This document shows positions 32,971-43,600 of a stretch of DNA of 55,762 nucleotides, in pieces; within the stretch, counting starts at the first letter, position 1, and each line of letters starts with the position of its first letter. Origin of the DNA: Mansonella perstans. Taxonomy: Eukaryota > Nematoda > Chromadorea > Rhabditida > Onchocercidae. The DNA is taken from NCBI GenBank assembly GCA_037074765.1, contig JBAMDO010000282.1, positions 1 through 55,762 of the forward strand. Direction: 5' to 3'. The notes beneath the pieces are model-generated. The model was given only the letters and a program-made list of their open reading frames with translations, did no database searches and was not told where the DNA came from. The position numbers and the translations under genes were made by a program.

Positions 32971-32995
32971 CTGGCCGCAAAAATTTCACGGCCAG
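32971..32995. repeat. GC-rich hairpin
   Basis: CTGGCCG (32971-32977) and CGGCCAG (32989-32995) are perfect reverse complements around an 11-nt AT-rich loop. An all-GC stem is rare in this background. Confidence 0.85.
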
Positions 32996-35900
32996 CTTGG
33001 AAGGATATCTTGGCCACAAATAATCGATCATCTTCATTACTCTTAAATATCTTTACCATTTGACCGCAAAAATATTTATCGAATGAATGAATAAAAATTT
33101 TAAGGAAGAAAAAGAAAGCAAAAGTTGCTGTTAATATTTTTTTTCCTTTTATAAATGGCATTTTTAAATGACGAAATAATGTTTTTTAATAGGACTCTAC
33201 TTCATAAAATAAAGTTTTAAAGGTAATAAAAATTGAAATTATTACTTTACTTTAAACTTTTTTCTTGTAATTCCCAAAAAGGTGAAATTTTTCCAAGATT
33301 ATTGCAAATTTGTTTCAATTCAATTAAACTTCTTAAAAATTCAAACTTAATTTTTTAAGATTTCAAACTTTGAGGAAATTTCTCATCACAACTATTTTTC
33401 TGTGGTACATTTTACATATTCATATGATTGTTGTTTGTGTATCTGTCTGTCTACCTGTACACTACTTTACTCATAAATTATTTTTCCCATCAAGAGAAGA
33501 GCAGATTCATATTCATCCCATTCCAGTCTTGTGAATTTTGTTTGTCCCAGCAAAATTACCAGCAATTATTTTTATCACATTACTTGATGCATAATCTTAA
33601 TTTATCATACCTTTCGAAGCTCTAACTCTCATTAATTTCTATTTTTCAATTTGCATTAATTATCTTACTTTCACTTTATTGCTAACTTTAATTTTTTAAA
33701 TTTATAACTCCTGCTAACTACAATTGCAAATTTACCGCCTCTTGTTAAAACTCCATCGGTTAAAACTTTTGAAAACTTTCTAAATTCCTGGTCTAATTAT
33801 TTCACTGCATCTCTTTGAGAATATTCAAATTTCCAGGCCTTCATCAATCAAGATGAAAATTTATAAACGTTTACTCCAAAAATATTTACATGCTTATTAG
33901 TATGCTAATAGCTAATTTAATTTCAATCCACCCATGCAAATTTCGAAGATTTGTTATACCATTTTGATAAATTTTAAAACGACAAAATTCACAAATAAAA
34001 AAACGTGAATAATTTTAAAATTTAAAAAAAAAACCTTGAATGAAAGAGAAATCAAAAGCCTTTTCATGCTATTTTTTTGATATCTTCAACTTGATTGAAT
34101 TGTTTTTTAAATCGCTTGCAATGAATTTAATTTTGAATTAATTGCTTAATTAAAATATAACAGTAGCATCCAGCACATGTATATCCTTGACAACAAAATT
34201 CTACAAGCAAATAGTCCAGCATAAATGATTATCATTCTTTTCCGTCCACCTCTTCCACTTCCAATTCTTTTCTGTTCATCCTTTTCCCTTTGCTGTTTCC
34301 CTAATCCTTGTTTTGTCCACAAAAAAAGACCAGCAAATAAATTGCTTTCGGCCGAACAAAAAAAAAAAAAGGAAAAAAAAATTGGACTAAACAAACGAAA
34401 TAATTATTTTCATTCCTCATTTTCAACAAAATCTCCAGTTTCTCCTTTCTTTTTCTGTCTCTTTTCTTTTTCTCTTTTTTCAGCCATTAATTTTTAATTT
34501 TTACTATTTTCCTTTTTTTTTTTAACAATTATTCTAAATATTATTATTCATACAAAAAAAATTCCTAATCCAAAAATTAATTTAATATACTTATATGAAT
34601 ATTTTTTATAGAATATATTCATCTATTATAGGTATCAAATTTATACATAGTTACACATTTTAATGCAGAAAAAATACAGAAAAATTAATAATTACTTAAA
34701 TAACTTTTTGCTCAGCTATCTACATTTTTAGCAATTTTTTTTAGCATTAATAATTTATATTTTTTTTAAAAAGGAATAAGAAAAAAAAGTTAGGCAATTC
34801 TTTTAGTTTAAGAATTTATTATTTTATATTAAAATTTTACTTAAACCTTTTTTAAACCGAAGTTTGTTTTAAAAGAGATTAATAAGTAATCGACTGATGG
34901 CATTTTAAATATTACATATAGAAAACGACTGATTAAAAAATTTGAAATATTTTCGATGAAGAAATTGAAGAAAAGAAGAAGGAATAATGAAAATGATGTC
35001 AGAAAAGAAGGAGAGGAGAGAATTTTTGAGATATAATTGCTATGGCTCAATCACAATATCGTGTCCCTCAAATTTTCGATTTTCCATTTTAAATTGGATG
35101 TTGGGGAAGTTTCATATCCCTTGATGGAACTAATACATCCATTTAGACTAGGCTTAATCTGATACATCTAGGCACTAGGCTTGTGTTCTTTCATTCATCA
35201 TTTGCTCCTTTCAGTAGTTGTTTATTTATTCAAATTTAAAGGCATTTTTTTCCCAACTATATTATTTTTTCTCTCTCGTTCTCCCGCTTTTTCCTTCTCT
35301 TTCTTCTTTTTCTACAAAATATTATTATTTAAAAATTAAATTAATTCAGATTTAACACCTTATTGCCGCACGTGCATTCAGCTTTTTATGATAAAATACT
35401 AAAAATGATTTGATTGGCCAATGCTTAAAATAGTTTAAGCTGAATATTTCCAGAATATTTCATAGTGAGCGAAAAAATTCGGAAGATTTTTTAAGTGTAA
35501 AAAATATATGACATTAATTAATTAATGAAGCTCGTTAGCCAAGCAAAAACTTGTATTTGTCCCAAACTTGTTCTCTTATCGGTGGCGTATTATAAACGAT
35601 GTGTATATATCCGTGAACGTTCAGAATTCAACGCTTAAAGAATATTCATGTAATAAATGTAATTAAATAGTAATGACGTGAAAATAAAAAGGTTTTTAAT
35701 TTATGTAGTAAATGTAAATTTAGTGAATCCGTACAAAATTTTAGCAACATTTTCGTTTAAAGGCCCAATTTGAAAAGGTTGCCAATTAAATTAGTTCATC
35801 GGCAGCAACAGCCTGAATTCATTTCCATCATTGAAATATTATTCGACAGCCAGTCGGTCCTATTTCCCTGCCAATCTCTCGTATAAAATCAACATGCCCA

Positions 35901-37024
35901 CTTGGCCTCTTCTTCTTTTATTTCTCATCACATTCGCAAGCCAAATTATTGGGCCAAAGTCATTTTCCATCTTTTTATTTCATCTTTCACTTTACTCAAC
36001 AAATGCAATATTTGAAAATGCGTTTTTTTTGCCTGTGTTATTATATTTTTAAAAAAATTATTTTTGAATTTAAAATTAGCTTTCATTAAAATGTTACATT
36101 AATCACTTTTTATTTAATAGATATTTTGTAAAATGGGAATTAAATAATGAAATAAATATATGAATGTTTATTAAGGCTATATTCTCCTAGCCATGATCTA
36201 ATCAAAGCTAAATTTATTTGATTGAAATATGTTTTAAGTGTAAAATTAGGAAAACTTGTAGTGTAGTATTTGCTTATTTTTATACAATTATTTTTCTACT
36301 TATAATATAGATCTTAATTAATTAAAATGCTATTAGCACTACTCTTACATCCAAAAAATTAAAGTAAATTCAAATGTTTGGATTTTATATTTGTTGGTTT
36401 TATCGTAATAATTCAAAATGTGCATTAAAGCAATTATATATTGAAAAAATTAAGTAGAATTTAATTAGTTTGGTATTGATCTGATAAAATCATTGATGCA
36501 TGCAGCATACAAATGCATGTCAATTCATGAACTTTATGCATCCTCCAACTTTTTCTTCTCTTTTACGTAGCAATTTTAAATGATATTTACACGCCATTGG
36601 CATAAGATTACCTATAACTATTATTCTGATAATTAGTGGATGTTTATTCCAGTGATTAATGAAATTAATGAAAGTTTAATAATCGATCAATTATCTACTC
36701 TATCACTAATTTTAAATTGTGTAAAATTTTACGAAGTTTTCAGAAAAATATGCTGTCACATGAATCTATGTTATTAAATGATGATTTGTTCTTGTAATTA
36801 ATTATTTTTAATGATGATAACCTTATCAGTGATTATAATTTTTTCGCATTAACTTATAGGAATGAGAAAAACAAAAAAAGGGATTGAAATTGAATCATAA
36901 AAAAAATGTGAATATTCGATCCCGTGAGAAAAAAAGTTGTTAAAAGAGGGAGAGAAGAAAAAGGAGATAAAAAAGAAAATGTAAAGAGGAGGTAAAATCT
37001 CTTCCATATTGTAAGAAAGGGGAA

Positions 37025-37053
37025 TGAGGCTTGCCTATACACGGCAAGCCTTA
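37025..37053. repeat. GC-rich hairpin
   Basis: AGGCTTGCC (37027-37035) pairs perfectly with GGCAAGCCT (37043-37051) around a 7-nt loop (TATACAC). A G-U pair and one further T:A pair extend the stem to 37025-37053. It lies in the region upstream of the RhoGEF-like gene. Confidence 0.9.
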
Positions 37054-37743
37054 GGCTACTGAAATAAGAGAGTTAGACTGGTAAGTGATTTCTGGCTCGA
37101 ATCGATCTTGTAATAGCTTTTACTAGTTCGTTTTGCAGTAGCTTTTTAGTATTCATTTCTTTCTATAATGCAGCAATATTTCATTTCTTTTGGTGAAAAA
37201 AACGATAAAAATGAAAAAGAAAAACGAACCTCAAGGCTTTTTCTTTTTACTTTCAATTTGTTTTGTTTTTTCTTGCTTGGAATTTTTGTCCAAAAGTTTC
37301 TTGACTTAATTTATCATGTATTTCTGTAATTAAACTACAAATTACATATGACATTTGATCTTAAAAAAAAAAAAAATACAGTAATCTTTCCGGCGCAAAA
37401 AGCCTCGCAATAACAATGACACAATATTTTTTATTCATTTTTTTGGCTCTATTCAATCGTTAATGCTCATTTTATGGCCGATGGCCCGGAAATGCAATGG
37501 TTCGAAATTTTTTCGATTTGAATTTCTTACTTTCATTTTATTTTCACTTTTTACTTTCCAATGTATTTTAAATTAGAAATTTAAAGCAATACATATGTTC
37601 ATACATACTTAATTTAATAATTTAAATCTTTATGTCTATCTAGTTTGACAAATTAAAGCAATAAATAATTTTTGTTATATATATATATAATATATATCCA
37701 TGCTGTCTTATCCACTTGTTCATGTTTCTAAACAGAAATTACA

Positions 37744-37879
37744 ATGTTTCCTTCTTTGTTGACAAATAAGAGACTTTTGTGCGGTCATGTCCAGAAAATT
37801 CAGGATGATCCGGAATTGCATGGACTATGTCCGGCAAATTTGAAAAACTTTTGCAGACTATGTTTAAAAAAAAACTTGT
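37744..37879 (+). CDS. Candidate first exon A of the RhoGEF-like gene
   Basis: ATG at 37744 follows an acceptor-like TTTCTAAACAG (ends 37734) that could be a trans-splice site. 45 codons lead to a consensus donor GTAAGT at 37880, leaving one base (T), exactly the phase required by the exon at 40519 (T+CA = Ser). The peptide contains LHGLCPANLKNFCRLC and several other Cys and Lys; I recognise no domain. The frame stays open to a TGA at 37992, so an unspliced 82-residue product is an alternative reading. Unproven. Confidence 0.35.
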
Positions 37880-38276
37880 GTAAGTCTGTGTTCGGAAAAT
37901 TGAGGAAACTTATGTACAACAAAAATGGACAATTTCTGGATAATCATATGAATAACTTACTGATTGCTACATTCAGAGGAGAAAAAAGATGATTAAAAAA
38001 AAGAGCAGTAGCAAATAGCCTTGACCACTACGAAATGAGAGAAAAGTTGCGACAGAAAAGCGTAGATGGTCAAGAATGGATTCGGTCATAAATAAAAGAA
38101 AAGATGAGGGAAAAGAATAAAATGGTCGAGAAGAAATTTGGTGCCATTGGTCATACCAAACGTGATGCCTAGGAGGAATAATTGGTGAGAGAAAGTAGTA
38201 AATAATTAGATAGACATTTAGTGGTCGCTAAAGGCAATTTCTAGGAAAGAGTATGACTACTAATGGACAATAATGA

Positions 38277-38322
38277 TCAAAATAAGTAAATTCGGCGAAT
38301 CAAAATAAGTAAATTCGGTGAT
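38277..38322. repeat. 23-bp tandem duplication
   Basis: Two copies starting at 38277 and 38300, each beginning TCAAAATAAGTAAATTCGG and differing at the last bases. Confidence 0.85.
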
Positions 38323-38830
38323 TCAAGATGAATAAAATTAACGTGTTTGCAATTAAAACAAAAAGAATTAATAAATAATTTGCGTAAATTAGGTTTTGAA
38401 TAATGCGAAATTATCTTTGAAATAAAATGTATTTCAGAGATGCATTTTTTGCAAAAAAAGACAAACAAAAAACAGCTAAATGAAAATAAACAAATTTTTA
38501 GTTCATTACCATTTTGGAATAGAATTTGAATATTCTGTCACTGAATCATTTAATTAATTATGGAAAGTTTTTCTTTAAATCATCTTTTTTCCAAATTTCA
38601 CTGGTATTTTCCTGATCAGTTGGCTCTTTTCTGTATTAGCAAAAAAAGTTGCCGAGAATGTTTTTGGGTACACAAGGTGTTTAAATGTCAAGGATTATTT
38701 TAGTCGTTTTTTTAAGTGTTAAGGCTTTTTTTCTTTAATTTCTCAATTTTTTTGTCGAAATTATCACTCATTTCAATAAGTATGTGCATGAACGATTTTC
38801 CTTTCTTTAAAAATTCAATTCCAGCATAAA

Positions 38831-39011
38831 ATGACAAACAAAATTCTCAAACTTCTAACAAATATTGCTATCACACTTGACCGCTTTCCATTTTTCTTTT
38901 CTTCCTGTTTAACATCTATCAATTTTGTGCATCGATCAAAATTTTATTTAGTAAATATTGAAGTGTACATTACACGTGAAATACAATGCCCATTATACTA
39001 TCCATCTACTG
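38831..39011 (+). CDS. Candidate first exon B of the RhoGEF-like gene
   Basis: An acceptor-like TTCCAG at 38824 is followed after six bases by ATG at 38831. 60 codons run to a GTAAAT donor at 39012, leaving one base (G) that joins the exon at 40519 (G+CA = Ala). Alternatively only 38952-39011 is used, as an internal exon after TTTATTTAG. The peptide (ends CPLYYPST) has no domain I recognise. It competes with, or adds to, the candidate exon at 37744. Confidence 0.3.
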
Positions 39012-40518
39012 GTAAATTGGGCAGCGCAGTACGTATTCTTTTTCAATTCCATTTTTACTTCCAATTTTTAAGATCAGATTTTTTTGTAGTTTGAATGTAA
39101 AGTGCAAACGATTAAAATTGAATTCCTTTTATATTTTTATAGCTCTACACCGAAGGCCGTAATTTCACAAATTCAAGAAATAAAAATTGTAATACAATAA
39201 TTTGTGTATTTAATTATAATTTAATCACTTTTCAAATAATGATTAAAGATATTCAACTGCAAATTGATATTATACTGATGTTAACTAGGTTATTAAACTT
39301 CCTTTTTTTGAATAAAATTGATAAGTACTCAATTATAATCAGTAATGAAATCAATAACTGTTCGATCAAGCAAATATCAAAATTTACATTAACTGACTAA
39401 TTATAATAACTATAATCTTTTCAATAATTCATTGTTGACAGTTTGATCAAATTCTGGTGAAAAATTTGTTCAAGGAAAAGTTAAATAATTTATTTCTTAA
39501 ATGTATGCGTTATTTACTCAATTTGTATTTGATTTTTTTTCCAGTAAAAAAAAATGAAATTTCCTCTATTTCAGATAGGAAAAAATGTCTGGAATAAAAA
39601 ATAAGCTCCTCATTTTATCAAGCTTTAATCATTTGATCAATTGCAATAAGTAAGTGGACAATATAAACCATAGCGGTCAATCGAAACAACAAATAATAGA
39701 TTTCAAAATTACGCACTCAAATTTAAATTGCTATTTGAATCCATTTTTTGAAACATTCCTGATGGAAAATGTTGCGGTGACGACAACTGATGCAGGTTTA
39801 GTATTTTATTCAAGTAATAATTAAAACGAACTACTAAATTCTCAATTTCTCAATTTTTCTAATTTGTTTTCTTTCCTTTTCGTCCATGCTGCAATGTTAT
39901 TTTTTTTCAGTCAAAGTTTGGACTAGAAATTATTAATATAATTCTAAGCTGTTTTTGTAACTACTAGGCTACATTTATTTCTTTTGGAAGCCTCCAGCAA
40001 TTGATTAAATTTGATGATTGTGAAGCTTAAAATTAGTTACTGAAATTTTTTTTAGTGTGCTATTAAATTCTTAATGATTTAAAAAAACGAAGCATTAACG
40101 CTAGACAATTATTTTATCCAATTTTCTAATTAAAATTTTGCAAAGTTCAAAAAAAAAATTCGAACTATTTTTTTTGTTTCATGAATAAAATTTTTTTCCT
40201 AATCAGAGAAATCAAGACTGAAAGGGAATAAGTTGATATGAATTTGAAACAAAAAATATTGGAACAACAGTAGACAATATATTCTGTGTCTAACTAATTA
40301 TTCATTAATTAAAACAACCTATTTACATTGGTGGGGCAAAAAAAAAAACAATGTTTCAAAAGTGTTTAACAAATTGTTTTAACAAAAACGCTGTTTTAAA
40401 TTGTGATAAATTATTACAAATTGAAAATGAACTCTTCAAAATAATTCCTTTTAAAATTCAGTACATTTTAAAGGTCAACATTCTTTCTACTTAATTAATT
40501 CCATTTCTTTTTTTGCAG

Positions 40519-40678
40519 CATCAATAGGAAGCGCATTACGCTTGCTGGAGCCACCACGATCGTTGTGGGAATCATCTGGTGGTCAATTGTCGTGTTACGG
40601 TAGCTTGACCGCGTCAACCTCATCAGTTTGTGTTCCAACTATTCGCCAACATAAATTATCCAATACACCTGCTTATGA
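40519..40678 (+). CDS. RhoGEF-like gene exon: Ser/Pro-rich N-terminal region
   Basis: After TTTTGCAG it encodes 52 codons with two split bases at each end (SIGSALRLLEPPRSLWESS, then GSLTASTSSVCVPTIRQH). Codon use is clearly less AT-biased than the flanking intron. Donor GTATGT. Confidence 0.85.
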
Positions 40679-43600
40679 GTATGTTCAAAAATTTTTTCTT
40701 TTCTATTATTTGTCGCTCCCCAATCTTATGGTTTTATTTAAAGAAAAAAACAAATCTTGCTCAATTAATTAAACTTTATTCAATTACTTCTTTTTTGGTA
40801 ATTCATCTAAAATTTCGCCATTATGTAACATTTCTTCAATTTTGTGAAGTTCTGCGAAAAGAAAAAAAATTTATTAAGAAAATATTTGCAAAAAAATATT
40901 CAAAATATTTTACCGTTGTTGATAAAATGATAACTTCAATCGATAGTTCTTCTCTTAACATTTAATATAATGCAGGCAATCATTGATCTTTTCATTTTAT
41001 CTGCTTGACCTTCTAATTTCCTCTAATTAATTTAGGATCTTCTAACTGGTAAAATTTAATTTACTTTACATTAATTATTAATAATGGGTGGAAAGAATGA
41101 TGAATTAATTGGAAATTGAAAAACTTGTCAAGAGACAATATTTTTGCAATGCGTAATTTTCAAAAATTCAGGAAAAAATTCGTTTTTCCAATAATACAGA
41201 AAAATTTAATGGATAATTAATTTAATTTAAATAATTTAAACTTTTTAAATCATTTAATTAGCTCACGGAGTTAAGAAAACAAAAAAATGAAGGAAAAAGA
41301 AGAAACACGCAATGATTGAACTTTATTACATTCAGTCGTCTAAAAGGAAAAAATTATCACTTAAAAACAGCTTACTTTTTCAGAACAGAGAAAAATCAAT
41401 TAATATTTGACCATTTTTTTTCTAACCAATATTTTGCTCATTTTTTAATGAAATTTTAATTTCAAAATTTCTTTCCTTTCTTCACTCAGATTTTTGTTGA
41501 AAAAAATAGGAACAAAAAGGTAAGAATTTCTGTTTGAAAATTTAATAATGACTTTTTTTTGAAATGATAAAGTTTTGATAGCTGTAGGAAACTACCAAAA
41601 TCAGACGACAGTGCTGCTACGATGAAAGCATCAAAATTACGTTACGATATGGATTTTGATTTAAGTGCACTAAAAAAAGCATTAAAATCAACGGAATTTC
41701 TGGAAGAATCCGGTTATCAATCCGTTTTAGAACGTTCGCAGCATAATCAGTACGGCACCGGCTGGTTGATTCATCAGGATATGAGTGAAGTGAGCAGTGA
41801 TGCTGATGATAATTGGGGTAAGTAAATTTCACACAATTAATGGTTTTTTAATTGACAATTAACGATAAATAATGTAATTCATAGTAAATTTTATTCTGCA
41901 TTGAAGAATACAGTTTATTGATTGATTGCTTTTCCTGATATTTATTTTATGCTATGACTTCTTTAAGAACAATTTTGCTGTTACTTCTTGATCAATGTTC
42001 ATTCGTAAATTTATCAATTTTTTGGAATTAATTAAAATTTGATTACTAAAAAACTTCAACAATACTTTTTCTTTACATTACTTTCTTCTTTTTTGAGAAA
42101 AAATATAAAATCTCATTTCAGCTTATATTTAATACAATTTCAGCTTACTATTCGCCATTTCTGATTTGCGACTAAATATTTTCATTCAAAATGAACTTGA
42201 AATTTTACTAAAATATATTTTTTATGGTTACATTTATGATAAAAATGATGATTATAATAATAATAACAACAATAATACCGATAACTGTTACGAAAATTAT
42301 TTAGTCTTTTTTCACGATGAACTGGAAATTTTGTTGAAAATACTGTGTTAGAAATGATGATAGTGATGGCGATATAATAACAGTAATCTATTTAATAAAA
42401 GGATAAAAATTGATATGATAGAAACACTATCATAATTATGACCATTGCCATCATTCTGTCATTCATAATATTCTAATTCTATACACTTTTTTTTTATTTT
42501 TAGGCTAAATTCGTCCAAGTAAATTTCATTTCCTTCTCAGTCACTTTTACTCTCATCCATTTAATCATATTTCTTCCCAACTTTTATCATTAATCAGTGA
42601 ACGAATCATCACCAAACAGATAATATTCATAACAGTTTTCTCACATATCATTACCTATGTTTTGTTTAAAATTTTTCCATTTTAAATTCAATTTTTATTT
42701 AAATTAAATTTTGTTATACGTATGACGTTATTTTTAAACTAAACACAAAATTTCTTAATGCTACAAAAGTAAGTAATGATCGTACTTAAGTGATTTTTTT
42801 TTCAAGAAAGCAAAGTAGCAAATAATTCATTTTTTTGCGAATTACGAGCCTAAGCAAATTTTTTCAAAAATAAAACTTGGCAAGCTGTGAAAATAAATTA
42901 CGGACTGATTTTTTTTAAAAACTATCTTAAATTAGGAAACCATTTGTGACGTTTTCCTTCCATATATTATAACCTCACATTTGTATTTAGACTTAAGTGT
43001 CTTAAAAACTTGTCTTTCTTAATTATCAAATTTAAATTGTTTCTTTAATTGCCAATCTGTTCTATGTGTTATTTTGAAAAAAAAATATGTATAAAATATA
43101 ATAAAGTTGAAAAAATATAAATAATATAATTATTTTGAAAACAATTAGCTTTTGAAAGCACAGTTTGCATTTTTACTCAAAGACTTAAATTGCATTGAAA
43201 ACTCCAAAAAAATTGAAGTCTTTTAAGATCCATGCCGAAATGTGTACGAATTATTCGATCTATGAATTTTCGCAACTCAGATCAAAATTCTATGATTAGC
43301 AGAAAAGGGAAAGGAAATATGGAGTGAATCAAACTGATAGGCGTAATGAAAAAGACTTGAAATTTGCAAAAACATAATTAAAATTTCATGAGGAGAGATA
43401 TTTCTTCTTTTTCGAGTGATTTCTTGATCAAAAATCCTTCTCAAATTATCATTTTTGCCACGTTCATCTCACCAAAAATGATTGTTAAAATGAATATTCA
43501 TTGTTGATTGGTTTTTAAACTAAGTCATCAGGATAACTTTAAAATTCATCCATGACTTTTTCAACCATAATGTATTTATTGCAAATTTCAAATCGAAAAT

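Larger units (their letters stand above)
29804..37730. other. EVI5 3' UTR and intergenic region
   Basis: No supported gene. It is mostly AT-rich with poly(T)/poly(A) runs. Exceptions are a dispersed degenerate repeat near 31.9-32.6 kb, GC-rich hairpins at 32971-32995 and 37025-37053, and a less AT-rich island near 35.78-36.0 kb containing a short hydrophobic open frame. The second gene's promoter probably lies toward the right end. Confidence 0.6.
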
